From NCBI RefSeq assembly GCF_001442755.1, contig NZ_CP006367.1, positions 3,534,001 through 3,598,000 of the forward strand: a stretch of DNA of 64,000 nt. Direction: 5' to 3'. Origin of the DNA: Aureimonas sp. AU20 (GTDB lineage: Bacteria; Pseudomonadota; Alphaproteobacteria; Rhizobiales; Rhizobiaceae). Positions 7,635 through 20,122 of this stretch are shown piece after piece (within the stretch, counting starts at the first letter, position 1; each line of letters starts with the position of its first letter). The position numbers and the translations under genes are program-made. The notes under the pieces were generated by a model, which did not search any database, was not told the origin of the DNA, and worked only from the letters and a program-made list of their open reading frames with translations.

Positions 7635-8663
7635 TCAGTTGGCCGTGGCGGGCGCCGGGGCGGGCTCGGCGGCCTGGTCGGCCTCGTCGGCGGCCGCTTC
7701 CGGGTCGCTTCCGGCCTTGCCGGACATGGCCTTTTCCATCGCCTCGACCTGGCCCTTCAGCGCCGGGTCGACATAGCTCACCTTCTCTTCCTCGCGGGCG
7801 GCCTGCACCATGGCGATGTACTTCTCGCGCATGACGATCTGGCGCACCTGATCCTTCACCTCGTCGAAGGCCGGGGGCTGCTGCTTGCGCTTTTCCAGGA
7901 CCTTGATGACGTGCCAGCCGAACTGGGTCTGGATCGGCTCTTTGGTGTAGGAGCCCGGTTCCAGCTTGAAGGCGGCCTCCTCGAAGGCCGGCACCATCTG
8001 GCCGGGGCCGAAGAAGCCGAGATCGCCGCCCTGCGGGCCGGTCGGGCCGGTGGACTTCTCCGCCGCCACGGCGTCGAAATCCTTGCCGGCGTCGAGTTCC
8101 TTGATCGCCGCCTCGGCCTCTTCCTTGGTGGGAACGAGGATGTGCTTGGCGTGGATCTCCTCCACCGGCTTCATCGAGGCGACCTCGGCGTCGTAGCGCG
8201 CCTTGAGCTCGGCGTCGGTGATGGCCGAGATGCCGTTCTTCTCGAAATAGGCGTTGTGCAGCGCGCGCTCCCGCAGGAAGGCGATGCGGCGCGCGACGTC
8301 GGGTTCGTCGCCGAGCTTGGCGGCCTCGGCCTTTTCGGCCAGCGCCTTGATGTCGATCAGGGCCGAGAGCACGGCGAGGCGCTGCTGCTCGGGCGGCAGC
8401 TGGCCGAACTGGCCGGCGAGATCGGCCGAGGCGGCCTGAAGATCGGCCTCGGTGATCTCCTGCGAGCCGACCTTGGCGAGCACCGTCTCGGGCGGGATCG
8501 GGGCGGGTGCGGGCGCCGCCGCGGGGGCTGCCGCGGCGCCTGCCGCGGGCGCGGGGGCCGGCGCGGGCGTGTCCTGCGCGAAGGCGGGCGCGGCGAAGGC
8601 GAGCGAGGCGGAAAGCAGGGCGAGGCCGGAAGCGGCGCACCGGAAGCGGGTCAGGGACGGCAT
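7635..8663 (-). CDS. Periplasmic parvulin-type peptidyl-prolyl isomerase
   Basis: This 342-residue protein starts with a Sec signal peptide (residues 1-29, AxA-type cleavage before Q30), then an Ala/Pro-rich linker (about 32-58), a SurA-like helical region and a parvulin domain at about 168-260 (AKHILV ... [21 protein letters not shown] ... FGWHVIKV). It probably assists folding of outer-membrane or periplasmic proteins. The C-terminal 50 residues are Ala/Glu-rich and disordered-looking. It is divergent from secA, the usual Rhizobiales position. The ATG at 8663 gives a clean signal peptide. Confidence 0.92.
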   Translation of the reverse strand: MPSLTRFRCAASGLALLSASLAFAAPAFAQDTPAPAPAPAAGAAAAPAAAPAPAPIPPETVLAKVGSQEITEADLQAASADLAGQFGQLPPEQQRLAVLSALIDIKALAEKAEAAKLGDEPDVARRIAFLRERALHNAYFEKNGISAITDAELKARYDAEVASMKPVEEIHAKHILVPTKEEAEAAIKELDAGKDFDAVAAEKSTGPTGPQGGDLGFFGPGQMVPAFEEAAFKLEPGSYTKEPIQTQFGWHVIKVLEKRKQQPPAFDEVKDQVRQIVMREKYIAMVQAAREEEKVSYVDPALKGQVEAMEKAMSGKAGSDPEAAADEADQAAEPAPAPATAN

Positions 8664-8793
8664 GGCTTGAATGAGCCTTTCAAGAAAGCGGCGCCCAACG
8701 AAGACGAATCGCGAAGCACGGCAGGGTCTATCCCATAGCGCAAAGAAGGGGCTTTGCGGTGTTTTGAGGGCCGTCGCGCGCCGGGGCGCGGCG

Positions 8794-8822
8794 TTGACAT
8801 CGATCAGGTGCCCTCTTATCTC
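8794..8822 (+). promoter_or_regulatory. Candidate sigma-70 promoter of secA
   Basis: TTGACA at 8794-8799 is followed after 17 bp by TATCTC at 8817-8822 on the plus strand. This would start transcription near 8830 and leave an mRNA leader of about 120 nt before the secA ATG at 8953. The -35 box is perfect and the -10 box weak, as is common in alphaproteobacteria. The 289-bp gap between the parvulin gene and secA contains nothing else I recognise. Confidence 0.5.
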
Positions 8823-8952
8823 TCGCACGTTTTAGAAGTCCAGCCGCCTTCATCCTGGCTGCATCCGTCGGATGCTGTGGCCGATGCCGGCCATCGGCGG
8901 TGGACGGCGGGCGCTCCGCGCCCGATCGAAGTTTCCTGGAAGGACGTTACGG

Positions 8953-11685
<2,733 letters not shown>

Positions 11686-11709
11686 GGCAGGCAGGATTGA
11701 GCGAAACGA

Positions 11710-11736
11710 GGCCGGCGGCGACGCCGGCCTTTTTTG
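11710..11736 (+). terminator. Intrinsic terminator of secA
   Basis: An 8-bp GC stem (GGCCGGCG/CGCCGGCC) with a 4-nt loop is followed by TTTTTTG, 25 bp after the secA stop codon. This is a textbook rho-independent terminator on the plus strand. The next 165 bp up to the nucleotidyltransferase remnant show no recognisable feature. Confidence 0.9.
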
Positions 11737-11901
11737 TTTCCGGAGGCAGACTGAAAAAGGACGGCCCGTTTAGCGGGATGGCGGCTCGATCGGGAAGGAC
11801 GTTCTCTTCGGCGCCGGTGGAAACCGATCTCGGCATTCGAGCTCTCCAGGCCGACTGACAGAATGTTGCGACCTGCGCGATCAGAGGCGTACATCGCATG
11901 T

Positions 11902-12490
11902 ATGAACGTGGACCCCTGCCCCTCGCCCTCCGAGGTCTTTGCTATCGCCGAGGCAGCGTTTCGTTCTCGGTCTGAAGGGGCATCCTGTGCGTTTGTCGCA
12001 GGCTCGCTCATGCGAGGACTAGGCACTCCCCTGTCCGACATCGACATGGTCGGTTCTGTACGCCTCCCCTGAGGCCGAGAGCCGCGAGTCCCTCATTCAT
12101 GAAGGCGTCCCCGTCGACGCGTTCGTCCACGACAGGAAGACGCCGGCATGGTTCGTGGATGACGACGTAGCGCGGGGTCGTCCCTCCCTCCTCAACATGA
12201 TCGCAGAAGGCACGGTGACCGGCGATGCGCCTCGCCACGCCGAATTGTTGCGACAGACCGTATCGGAGCGGCTCCATGCGGGGCCGGCCCCGCTAACCCA
12301 AGGCGAGTTGAACGCTTGGCGTTATGAAATCACCGATGCGATCAACGATCTGAAGGGTGAGCGCAGCACCACCGAGGCTCTGGCCATCGGCGCCATGCTT
12401 TATCCGAAGCTCGTGGAGCTTGCGCTACGGGGCCGAGGTCGCTGGTTCGACGGAGACCGCCGCGTCGCTCGGCCATCCTGGCACGCATGA
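11902..12490 (+). pseudogene. Frameshifted nucleotidyltransferase-fold protein
   Basis: The first frame (from ATG 11902) encodes a minimal nucleotidyltransferase motif, GSLMRGLGTPLSDIDMV, then stops at 12072. Reading resumes in another frame as VLYASPEAESRESLIHEGV and continues to 12490; the two parts join smoothly if one G is removed at 12052-12053. The second part (PVDAFVH, DVARGRPSLLNMIAEG) matches the body of standalone minimal-nucleotidyltransferase proteins. The C-terminus after RGRGRW also looks off-family, so further decay is likely. Either a decayed acquired gene or a one-base sequencing error. Confidence 0.75.
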
Positions 12491-12539
12491 AGCAGGAAAC
12501 TCGCTCAACACGTTGCGGCGGCCACGATCGGTCGGCCGT

Positions 12540-13580
12540 CTACTTGTCCCGCGAGGCGTCCGAGACGTTGCGCTTCTGGAGCAGGGCTTTGAACATCGAG
12601 CTCTTGGCGGTGGCGATCGGCTTGCCGTCGCGGTCGAAGCCTTCGCGGCGGTGCTGCTCGGCGGCGTAGGCCTCGGCGGAGATCGGCGAGCCGGTCTTGT
12701 AGACCAGATTCGGCGTCGTCGCGAACTCTTCCGGGGCGAGCGTCGAAGCGATCTGCTTTTCCAGTTCGTCGTCGGCTTGGCGCTTGGCGACCAGCTCGGC
12801 GGGCTCGGCCACGGCGGGGCAGGTGCCGTCGGGATCGAGCACGCGGCCGTCGCTCAAAGTGGCGTCGAAGACGTAGCGCTTCTCGCAGGTGGCGACGGCG
12901 ACGGGCTTCTTGGTCAGTTCGAACCGGTCCGTGCCTTCCTTCAGCATCTTCCAGAAGGCGTAGTGCTCGGAATTCTTGTGACGCGCCATGTTCTTGGGCG
13001 TCATGCGGAAGGGCAGCGCCTGGAACTGGATCGACCGCTGGCCGCCCTGGAAGGCATGGCGGGCGAGCGCGTAGAGCTCCTCCATCTGCCAATTGTCCAT
13101 GGCGTAGCAGCCGGACGAATTGCAGGAGCCATGCACCATCAGGTTCTGGCCGGTGGAGCCGTTGGCCCGGTCATAGGCGTTGGGATAGCCCATGTCGAAG
13201 GCGAGATGGTAGTTCGAGTTCGGGTTGAGATGGCCGGGCGTGACGGAATAGAAGCCCTCGGGCGCCTGCCGGTCGCCCTCTTTACGCTTGGGGCCGAGCT
13301 TTCCCGACCAGGCGCAGATCGGATAGGTCTTCAGCAGGGCGAAGCTGCCGTCGCTCTTCTGCTTCCAGACCTCGAGCTCGGATTCCTCCTTGTAGATCCG
13401 CACCATGATAGCGGAGTTCTCGCCCATCTGGTTGACGCGGATCAGCTTGACGAGGCTGGGCGGCAGCGGCGCGTCGGCGCCCATGAGATCGCCGAAGTCG
13501 GCGCCGCCCTGGCAACCGGCCAGCACCATGAGCGTGCCGGCGAGGAGAGTTGCTGCAGCAAGGCGGCGGCGTGCGGACAT
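12540..13580 (-). CDS. YafK/DpaA-like L,D-transpeptidase-fold lipoprotein
   Basis: This 346-residue protein has a lipoprotein signal ending LAGC (C23). The YkuD-type catalytic motif is HGSCNSSGCYAM, with H150 and the nucleophile C158; the sequence around it resembles YafK (DpaA), which in E. coli cuts the Lpp-peptidoglycan bond instead of forming cross-links. A role in remodelling peptidoglycan or outer-membrane attachment is inferred. The C-terminal third (about 250-346) is specific to this group. It is followed by no same-strand partner, and its stop lies 50 bp from the nucleotidyltransferase remnant. Confidence 0.85.
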   Translation of the reverse strand: MSARRRLAAATLLAGTLMVLAGCQGGADFGDLMGADAPLPPSLVKLIRVNQMGENSAIMVRIYKEESELEVWKQKSDGSFALLKTYPICAWSGKLGPKRKEGDRQAPEGFYSVTPGHLNPNSNYHLAFDMGYPNAYDRANGSTGQNLMVHGSCNSSGCYAMDNWQMEELYALARHAFQGGQRSIQFQALPFRMTPKNMARHKNSEHYAFWKMLKEGTDRFELTKKPVAVATCEKRYVFDATLSDGRVLDPDGTCPAVAEPAELVAKRQADDELEKQIASTLAPEEFATTPNLVYKTGSPISAEAYAAEQHRREGFDRDGKPIATAKSSMFKALLQKRNVSDASRDK

Positions 13581-13795
13581 GTCCCTCTCAACCCCTCAGG
13601 CCGGCCACGTGCCCCGATCGGCAAGCCGGCGAACCGATCGTCTCCGAACGGGCGGGCCAGACCCGCACCGTCGCATGATCCCTTCCTTGTCGATCCAAGA
13701 CGGTTTCCAATCCCTTAACGACGGATGAAAAATGCGTGACTTTCCTCGGCCGAACCTGACGTCGCATCCGATGGAGCCGAGGCCAAGCGGAAACG

Positions 13796-13826
13796 CCCGG
13801 GGGCACCGCCGCGCGGCAACCCCGGG
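13796..13826 (-). terminator. Probable terminator downstream of accA
   Basis: CCCGGGG and CCCCGGG form a 7-bp stem around a 17-nt loop that itself can pair, located 42 bp after the accA stop codon on the minus strand. The downstream sequence is CGTTTCC, so the U-tract is weak. The remaining sequence up to the YafK-like gene at 13580 shows nothing recognisable. Confidence 0.5.
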
Positions 13827-13867
13827 TTTCTTCCCTACAGGAAATTCGTGCTCGACAAAAGCTGGTA

Positions 13868-14827
13868 TCAGACCTTGAGGTCGCGGCCGATGGCGAGGAA
13901 CTTCTCGCGGCGCTCGCGGCGCAGCGCCGGTCCGTCCAGCTGAGAGAGCTCGGTCAGCGCGACCTCGATCCGGTCGGCCGCCGTTTCGATCGCCACGTCC
14001 TTGTCGCGATGCGCCCCGCCCAGCGGTTCCGAGACGATCTCGTCGATCACGCCGAAACCCTTGAGGTCCTGCGCGGTGATCTTCATGGCCTGGGCCACGT
14101 CCTTGGCGCGCGCGGCGTCGCGCCAGAGGATGGACGCGCCCGCCTCCGGCGAGATGACGCTGTAGATTGCGTGCTCCAGCATCAGGACGCGGTTGGCGGC
14201 GGCGATCGCGATGGCGCCGCCCGAGCCGCCCTCGCCGATGATCAGCGAGACCAGCGGCACCTCGAGGCGAAGGCAGGTCTCGGTGGAGCGGGCGATGGCC
14301 TCGGCCTGGCCGCGTTCCTCGGCGCCGATGCCGGGATAGGCGCCGGCCGTGTCCACGAGGGTCAGGACCGGGATGCCGAAACGCTCCGCCATTTCCATGA
14401 CGCGCACGGCCTTGCGGTAGCCCTCGGGCCGCGCCATGCCGAAATTGTGCTTGAGGCGGGTCTGCGTGTCCGCGCCCTTTTCCTGCCCGATCACCGCGAC
14501 CGAGCGGCCGCGAAAGCGGCCGAAGCCGGCGATCACCGCATAGTCCTCGGCAAAGTACCGATCGCCCGCCAGCGGCGTGAAGTCGGAGATGAGCTTGCCG
14601 ATATAGTCCACGCAATGGGGCCGGTCGGGATGGCGGGCGACCTGCGTCTTCTGCCAGGGCGTCAGCTTGCGATAGAGCTCGACCAGCGCGTCGGACGAGC
14701 GCTTTTCCAGACGCTGGATGTCCTCCGAAACGTCGAGACTGTCCTCGCCCGAGCCGATCTTCTTGAGTTCGATGATCTGGCTGTCGAGATCGGCGACGGG
14801 TTTTTCGAAGTCGAGATAATTGTGCAT
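13868..14827 (-). CDS. accA: Acetyl-CoA carboxylase carboxyltransferase subunit alpha
   Basis: This 319-residue AccA works with AccD to move the carboxyl group from carboxybiotin to acetyl-CoA, the first committed step of fatty-acid synthesis. Diagnostic segments are MHNYLDFEKPVADL at the start, RHPDRPHCVDYI, the carboxyltransferase core DTAGAYPGIGAEERGQAEAIA and GEGGSGGAIAIA. Length is normal. A TTGACA hexamer lies about 150 bp upstream on the minus strand (14977-14982) but without a convincing -10 box. xerD lies upstream on the same strand, separated by 176 bp with no other feature. Confidence 0.97.
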   Translation of the reverse strand: MHNYLDFEKPVADLDSQIIELKKIGSGEDSLDVSEDIQRLEKRSSDALVELYRKLTPWQKTQVARHPDRPHCVDYIGKLISDFTPLAGDRYFAEDYAVIAGFGRFRGRSVAVIGQEKGADTQTRLKHNFGMARPEGYRKAVRVMEMAERFGIPVLTLVDTAGAYPGIGAEERGQAEAIARSTETCLRLEVPLVSLIIGEGGSGGAIAIAAANRVLMLEHAIYSVISPEAGASILWRDAARAKDVAQAMKITAQDLKGFGVIDEIVSEPLGGAHRDKDVAIETAADRIEVALTELSQLDGPALRRERREKFLAIGRDLKV

Positions 14828-15003
14828 CCAGCAGCGGCCCGGAGCCGTCCTCGTGGCAGGGCCAGCGGCGCGCGGGCCTCGTTGGTCTGAAGCACCGGCG
14901 GTCTTCGGCCGGGTGGCGCCGCCGTCCCGCAGGGGGTGTTCGCGTCGGCCGGCAAACTGGCGATCCGCCCACCCTTTGTCAAGGAAAGGCGCCGGGCCGG
15001 CGC

Positions 15004-15972
15004 CTATTCCTCCGCCGCCAGGGCCGAGAGCGGGTGGTGGTCGGTGACGAGGCGCATCAGGCGCTCTTCCAGAACATGGGTGTAGATCTGCGTCGTGCCG
15101 ATGTCGGCATGGCCCAGAAGCTCCTGCACGGCGCGCAGATCGGCCCCGTTCTGCAGGAGATGGCTGGCGAAGGCGTGGCGCAGCACATGCGGCGAGACGC
15201 GGGCCGGGGCGATGCCGGCGCGGAGCGACAGGAGCTTCAGGTCCCTGGCGAAGCTCTGGCGCGTCAGGTGGCCGCTTTCCGACAAGGCCGGAAACAGCCA
15301 GGGACTGTCCGGCGCCCCCTCCCCCCCGGCGCCCGGCAGCGCCTTCAAGGCCGCGCCGAAGCGCTGGAGCGCATCGCGCGCCCGCTCGCCGACGGGCACC
15401 ATGCGCTCCTTGTTGCCCTTGCCGCGCACCACGATCAGCCGCTGGCGCGAGCGCAGGACGGCGCGCGGCAGCGACACGAGCTCGGACACGCGAAGCCCCG
15501 TGGCGTAGAGAAGCTCCACCAGCGCATGCATGCGCAGCGCCCGCGCGAGCGCTGCGTTGCTGAGCTTGGGATCGGCCGCGTCCCGCTCCGCCTGGCCGAT
15601 CAGAGCGTCGACCTCCGCCTCGGACAGGATCTTGGGCAAGCTTCTCGCCTTGCGCGCGCCCTCGATCGGCGAGGTCGGGTCGTCCGGCCGGATGCTCTCG
15701 GCATAGAGAAACTTGAAGAACTGGCGCAGCGCGCTGAGGCGGCGCGACAAGCTGGAGGGCGCGAAACCCTCCTCGTCGAGCTGGTCGATATAGTGGCGAA
15801 TCGCCTCCGTGGTGGCCGCGCAGAGGCTCATGCCCTCCCCCACAACGAACTCGCGCGCGTGGTCGAGATCGCGGCGATAGGCCTGGAGCGTGTTCTCCGC
15901 CGCGCCCCGTTCCACCGCCATCATTTCCAGAAAGCTCTCGATCCGCGCTCCGTCCAGCGTGCCACCGCTCAT
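15004..15972 (-). CDS. xerD: Site-specific tyrosine recombinase XerD
   Basis: This 322-residue tyrosine recombinase, with XerC, resolves chromosome dimers at dif during division. The catalytic set is complete: R161 (TGLRVSEL), K185/K188 region (RGKGNKER), H262-x-x-R265 ([10 protein letters not shown]), H288 (LLGHAD) and Y297 (TQIYTHV). The N-terminal SAM-like domain spans about 9-95. The XerD assignment over XerC rests on the accA/aroK neighbourhood typical of Rhizobiales. Its ATG overlaps the TGA of a small upstream membrane-protein gene (ATGA), so they are translationally coupled. No dif site was found here. Confidence 0.93.
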   Translation of the reverse strand: MSGGTLDGARIESFLEMMAVERGAAENTLQAYRRDLDHAREFVVGEGMSLCAATTEAIRHYIDQLDEEGFAPSSLSRRLSALRQFFKFLYAESIRPDDPTSPIEGARKARSLPKILSEAEVDALIGQAERDAADPKLSNAALARALRMHALVELLYATGLRVSELVSLPRAVLRSRQRLIVVRGKGNKERMVPVGERARDALQRFGAALKALPGAGGEGAPDSPWLFPALSESGHLTRQSFARDLKLLSLRAGIAPARVSPHVLRHAFASHLLQNGADLRAVQELLGHADIGTTQIYTHVLEERLMRLVTDHHPLSALAAEE

Positions 15973-16181
15973 CGAAGGCCCTCCCCAGGCGCCGCCTCGG
16001 GCGCGGGTTGCGCGGCCGGGGGCGGCGCGGCCGGCCGCTTCTCCTGAAGGGCGGGAATCGGCACGGGCATCGTGATGGGTCCGATCTCGGGCCGGACAAA
16101 GGTCACGAGCGCCCACATGACGGAAAGAACCGCCCCCGCCAGAAGGGCGAGAACCAGGAGAAGACGGGTGAGTGTCGGCAT
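15969..16181 (-). CDS. Small membrane protein coupled to xerD
   Basis: This 70-residue protein has one N-terminal hydrophobic helix (about residues 4-27) and a Pro/Ala-rich tail. I do not recognise a family. Support for it being real comes from the ATGA stop-start overlap with xerD, its sensible membrane topology, and its position as first gene of the unit opposite aroK. The 234 bp between it and aroK (16182-16415) are divergent promoter space with no motif I can assign firmly. Confidence 0.6.
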   Translation of the reverse strand: MPTLTRLLLVLALLAGAVLSVMWALVTFVRPEIGPITMPVPIPALQEKRPAAPPPAAQPAPEAAPGEGLR

Positions 16182-16415
16182 GTGTCGGCTTGGCTTCCCT
16201 TTCGCGGCCGTCTCGCGAGCGACGCCGCGTCTCGTCCCCCGCGCCTATCTAGAGGTTGGCGCGAAACAGCGACAGGCGTTTTCTCGCAAGCTTCCCGTGG
16301 ACGGGCGGGCGGCTGCCGGGTTCGCCGTCCGCCGAACCGTCCGGTTCGCTTGACGGCATTGGGGTTTTCTGGTCTCAGACCATCGCTTTACAAGCATTTT
16401 TGAAGCTTTCGTTCC

Positions 16416-17027
16416 ATGACCGGTGCCGACCACGAGCCTTTGCATCATGACGCCGTCGCCCGGTTGAACGGGCGCTCGGTGGTGCTCGTCGGCCTCATGG
16501 GCGCGGGCAAGACCACAGTCGGCAAGCGGCTGGCCGCGCTGCTCGACCTGCCCTTCGCCGACACCGACCAGGAAATCGAGGAAGCGGCGCGCATGAGCGT
16601 GGCCGAGCTCTTCGCCGCCTATGGCGAGCCGGAGTTCCGCGCGCTGGAAGCGCGGGTTGTCGCGCGGCTGACGGAAGGCGCGCCGCGCGTCATCGCCACC
16701 GGCGGCGGCGCCTTCATGAACGAGGACACGCGGCGCATCCTGAAGGAGCGCTCGATCACGGTCTGGCTCAAGGCCGATCTCGACACGCTGATGGAGCGCG
16801 TTCTCAAGCGCCCGACGCGCCCGCTCCTGAAGACGGCCGATCCGCGCGCCACAATGAAGAGCCTGATGGACGTGCGCTATCCCGTTTATCGCACGGCCGA
16901 CATCCACATCCACTCCCGCAACGGAAAGCGCGACACGATCGCGCGCGAGATCATCCAGTCGCTCATGCGCCGACCGGGCCACAGGCCGGACCAGCGCAAG
17001 CCCGGACAGAAGAAAGCCGCGTCATGA
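16416..17027 (+). CDS. aroK: Shikimate kinase
   Basis: This 203-residue kinase phosphorylates shikimate at the 3-OH in aromatic amino-acid synthesis. Walker A is GLMGAGKTT (residues 26-34); the shikimate-binding DTD and GGGAF motifs and the lid region KRPTRPLLKT follow. It carries about 20 extra N-terminal and 25 basic C-terminal residues relative to E. coli AroK, usual for Rhizobiales. Its TGA overlaps the aroB ATG, so the two are coupled in an aroKB operon. Confidence 0.96.
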   Translation: MTGADHEPLHHDAVARLNGRSVVLVGLMGAGKTTVGKRLAALLDLPFADTDQEIEEAARMSVAELFAAYGEPEFRALEARVVARLTEGAPRVIATGGGAFMNEDTRRILKERSITVWLKADLDTLMERVLKRPTRPLLKTADPRATMKSLMDVRYPVYRTADIHIHSRNGKRDTIAREIIQSLMRRPGHRPDQRKPGQKKAAS

Positions 17028-18145
17028 CCGACGAGACCCGCCAGAGCGTTCGCGTCGAACTGGGCGAGCGGTCCTACGACATCCTGATCGGCTCGAGCCT
17101 CCTGGCCGAGGCGGGCGCCGAGATCGCCCGCCGCCTGCCCGGCGCGCGGCTCCTGATCGTGGCCGACGAGCGGGTGGACGATCTGCATGGCGAGGCGCTG
17201 CGCGCCTCTCTCGACCGCGCCGGCCTCGGCCACGCCACGATGCGCCTGCCCTCGGGCGAGCCCACCAAGAGCTTCCGCCATTTCGAGGCGGTGGTGGACC
17301 GCATCCTGGAAGAGCGGCTGGAGCGGGGCGACGTCGTGGCCGCGTTCGGCGGCGGCGTGGTGGGCGATCTGGCGGGCTTTGCGGCCGGCGTCGCGCGGCG
17401 CGGCATGCGCTTCGTGCAGGTGCCGACTTCGCTTCTGGCTCAGGTCGATTCCTCCGTCGGCGGCAAGACCGGCATCAACTCCCCGCGCGGCAAGAATCTC
17501 GTCGGCGTGTTCCACCAGCCGGCGCTGGTGATCGCCGACACCGACGTTCTGGAAACGCTGATCCCGCGCGAGTTCGCCGCCGGCTATGCCGAGGTGGTGA
17601 AATACGGCCTGATCGACCGGCCGGACTTCTTCCACTGGCTGGAGGAGAAGCGCGGCGCGATCTTCGCCGGCGGGCCGGAGCGGGCCGAGGCGATCGCCGC
17701 GAGCTGCCGCGCCAAGGCCGAGGTCGTGGCCGGCGACGAGCGGGAGGACGGCGCCCGGGCTCTGCTCAATCTCGGCCACACGTTCGGCCATGCCTTGGAA
17801 TCGGTGGCGCGCTACGATGCCGAGCGGCTGGTGCATGGCGAGGCCGTGTCGATCGGCATGGCGCTCGCGCATCGCTTTTCCGTGCGCCAGGGCCTCTGCC
17901 CCGGCCAGGATGCCGAGCGGGCCGTGGCGCATCTGCGCTCCGCCGGCCTGCCGACCCGCATTCAGGACATTCCCGGCCCCGCCTTCGGGCCGGACGCGCT
18001 GATGGGCAAGATTGCGCAGGACAAGAAGGTCGTGCGCGGCGCGCTGACCTTCATCCTGACGCGCGGCATCGGCCGCTCCTTCGTGGCGCGCGACGTCGAC
18101 CCCGCCGAGGTCGCCCGCTTCCTGGAAGCGGAACTCGCAGCTTAA
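17024..18145 (+). CDS. aroB: 3-dehydroquinate synthase
   Basis: This 373-residue enzyme converts DAHP to 3-dehydroquinate, the second step of the shikimate pathway, using NAD and a divalent metal. Visible motifs are the NAD-binding GGGVVGDLAGFAA, the SSVGGKTGIN segment, and metal ligands in E(V)VKYG, LGHTFGHALE and RLVHGEAVSIG. The start overlaps the aroK stop in an ATGA arrangement. The gene ends 22 bp before the convergent DUF1275 gene, with no clear terminator between. Confidence 0.97.
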   Translation: MTDETRQSVRVELGERSYDILIGSSLLAEAGAEIARRLPGARLLIVADERVDDLHGEALRASLDRAGLGHATMRLPSGEPTKSFRHFEAVVDRILEERLERGDVVAAFGGGVVGDLAGFAAGVARRGMRFVQVPTSLLAQVDSSVGGKTGINSPRGKNLVGVFHQPALVIADTDVLETLIPREFAAGYAEVVKYGLIDRPDFFHWLEEKRGAIFAGGPERAEAIAASCRAKAEVVAGDEREDGARALLNLGHTFGHALESVARYDAERLVHGEAVSIGMALAHRFSVRQGLCPGQDAERAVAHLRSAGLPTRIQDIPGPAFGPDALMGKIAQDKKVVRGALTFILTRGIGRSFVARDVDPAEVARFLEAELAA

Positions 18146-18166
18146 AGCCACTCCGGGAACAACGGT

Positions 18167-18895
18167 CTAGATCGGCTCGCTCGCCGCGTTCGCCCCGCGC
18201 GGCTCGGCCTTGCGACGGAACGGCTTGCGGGCGAGCCAGACGCGGCGCCAGCCCGGCGGCACGAGAAAGCCGACGAGTGCGAGGATCAAGGCGAGCCCCG
18301 CCACGGCGAACACCGCCGCCCCGCCCCAGCGATGGGTGAGAAGCGCGCCGGTGAGCGCGCCCGCCACCATGCCGACCCAGGGCACGATCTGCACCCACCA
18401 TCCCCTCGCGTGGTGCCCGATCAGAAAGCGCCCGAGCCCCCGGCCAAAGCGCGACAGGGCGCCGGACACATAGGTCACGCCGAGTGGCTGCCCCTCAACC
18501 TCTTCGAGGGCCGCGTTGAGCGCGCCCATGGCGAAGACCAGCGCGGTGACGCCGTGCGAGGGCTCGCCGAACAGAAGCGGCACCAGCGCCAGGATGCCGA
18601 CGAGCGAGAGAAGCGCCGGCTGGCTGCCTTTGGTCCAGCGCATGAACAGAACGCCGAATGCATTGCCGGCCACGAAAGTCGCAACCACGAGCGCCAGGCG
18701 CAGGACGCCCGAGCCGTCGCCGGTCGAGAGGGCGATGGCGAGCCGCGTCGTGTTGCCGCTCATGAAGGACACGAAGTCGCCGGCCAGGATGAAGCCGACG
18801 ACGTCGGTCAGCCCCGCCAGGAAGCTGAGGCTCGCCGCGAACAGGAGCCCGGCGGCGAAGCGAAGCCGGTTGCGCCGGCGAAGCCGCGTGCGCAT
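18167..18895 (-). CDS. DUF1275 (YoaK) family membrane protein
   Basis: This 242-residue integral membrane protein of the DUF1275/YoaK family has about six hydrophobic segments. The family signature GLTDVVGFILAGDFVSFMSGNTT lies near residues 28-50. Both ends are very basic. The substrate or role of the family is not known; a transporter-like function has been suggested. It lies 9 bp after bolA on the same strand, so they may share a transcript, but I see no functional link. Confidence 0.87.
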   Translation of the reverse strand: MRTRLRRRNRLRFAAGLLFAASLSFLAGLTDVVGFILAGDFVSFMSGNTTRLAIALSTGDGSGVLRLALVVATFVAGNAFGVLFMRWTKGSQPALLSLVGILALVPLLFGEPSHGVTALVFAMGALNAALEEVEGQPLGVTYVSGALSRFGRGLGRFLIGHHARGWWVQIVPWVGMVAGALTGALLTHRWGGAAVFAVAGLALILALVGFLVPPGWRRVWLARKPFRRKAEPRGANAASEPI

Positions 18896-18904
18896 CTCCA
18901 GCGC

Positions 18905-19207
18905 TTACCGGCGCGTGGGTTCGCCGGGGGCGGACGCCTCGATGGCGAGCGCGTGGACGCCGCCGGCCAGCTCTACGGCCAGCGCGGTGTTTACCGCGCG
19001 GTGGCGCTCGACGCGGCTCTGGCCGGCGAAGCGCTGCGACACGATGCGCACCCGGAAATGCGTCTCGCCCGTGCCGTCGAAGCCGCCATGATGGTCGCTT
19101 CCGCCGTGGTGATGGCCGGCATGGAGATGGCTCTCGTTGACCACGGCCAGGGTTTCGGGCGAGAAAGCCTCGCGCAGCTTGGTTTCGATACTGGCCTGGA
19201 TGGTCAT
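18905..19207 (-). CDS. bolA: BolA family protein
   Basis: This 100-residue BolA/IbaG-type protein has the KH-like core with FRVRIVSQRFAGQSRVERHRAVNTAL. The N-terminal half carries a histidine-rich insert (HAGHHHGGSDHHGG), a place where BolA proteins hold the conserved H/C ligands for a shared iron-sulfur cluster with monothiol glutaredoxin. It is divergent from the J-domain gene at 19360, and this pairing is conserved in Rhizobiales. Confidence 0.9.
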   Translation of the reverse strand: MTIQASIETKLREAFSPETLAVVNESHLHAGHHHGGSDHHGGFDGTGETHFRVRIVSQRFAGQSRVERHRAVNTALAVELAGGVHALAIEASAPGEPTRR

Positions 19208-19359
19208 GATCGCGCCTCACAATTGTTGAAACGGGCGGGTGATCCGACGCCCGGATCGACACGCCCGCGAGCCTTCGGGATTGCGGGCCTGTTGTGGACG
19301 GGTTTTCGCGTCTGTCAATTCTTGTTCGCGTCCCTGCGGGGCCCCATAATCCGGCCGTG

Positions 19360-20004
19360 ATGACACTCGACAACAAACTCTTCGACCAGATTCGCGTCAA
19401 ACCCGCCGGCAAGAAGGCTGCCGAGAAGGTTCGCGCGCCCGAATGCATGTGGGAGGGCTGCGACCAGCCCGGCACCCACAAGGCGCCGCGCGGGCGCGAC
19501 CACGAGGGCCAGTACCTCAATTTTTGCGTCGATCACGTGCGGCTCTACAACAAGTCCTACAACTACTTTTCGGGTCTCGGCGACGACGACATCCAGAAGT
19601 ATCTGAAGGACTCGCTGACCGGCCACCGGCCGACCACCCCGATGGGCACCAACAGCTCGGCCGGCCCGCGCGCGGCCTCGGCCATGCCCTCCACCAGGCC
19701 GAGCGGGCGCCCACGCCGCTTCAATGCCAAGGTGCAGGACCGGTTCAACCTGTTCGAAGAGGCCGGGGCCGGCGCTGCCAAGGCGCCGGTGGCGCCCGCG
19801 CGCAAGCCGCGCACGCTGGAGACCAAGGCGCTGGAGACCTTGGGCGTGCCGCACAATGCCGGCGCCGAGGCGATCCGCGTCCAGTACAAAGCGCTGGTGA
19901 AGCAGTACCACCCCGATTCCAACGCCGGCGACCGAAGCTCGGAAGACCGCCTGCGCGAAGTGATTCAGGCCTACAAGCTTTTGAAGCAGTCGGGCTTCTG
20001 TTAA
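19360..20004 (+). CDS. J-domain-containing protein (C-terminal DnaJ domain)
   Basis: This 214-residue protein ends with a J domain (about 157-214) containing the HPD tripeptide at H184, so it can stimulate a DnaK-type chaperone. The N-terminal part has a CxxxxC...C arrangement ([22 protein letters not shown]) that may bind metal, followed by a disordered-looking linker. It lacks the Gly/Phe and zinc-finger regions of true DnaJ. The ATG at 19360 is preferred over one at 19294. It precedes cobS by 118 bp in the typical Rhizobiales order. Confidence 0.88.
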   Translation: MTLDNKLFDQIRVKPAGKKAAEKVRAPECMWEGCDQPGTHKAPRGRDHEGQYLNFCVDHVRLYNKSYNYFSGLGDDDIQKYLKDSLTGHRPTTPMGTNSSAGPRAASAMPSTRPSGRPRRFNAKVQDRFNLFEEAGAGAAKAPVAPARKPRTLETKALETLGVPHNAGAEAIRVQYKALVKQYHPDSNAGDRSSEDRLREVIQAYKLLKQSGFC

Positions 20005-20122
20005 TCCGGGTCGAATCGGACCGCCCGGTCCGCGTTCGCTCCGCCCGGGTCCCGTCCCGAAACCGATGATGACAGTGGTGGCGCCTCGCCCGCAACGGGT
20101 TCGCAGCGCCGTTGGAGGTATG

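Noticed and set aside
20005..20122. A cobalamin riboswitch before cobST
   Set aside because: No B12-box or receptor-like folding is visible in the 118-bp gap.
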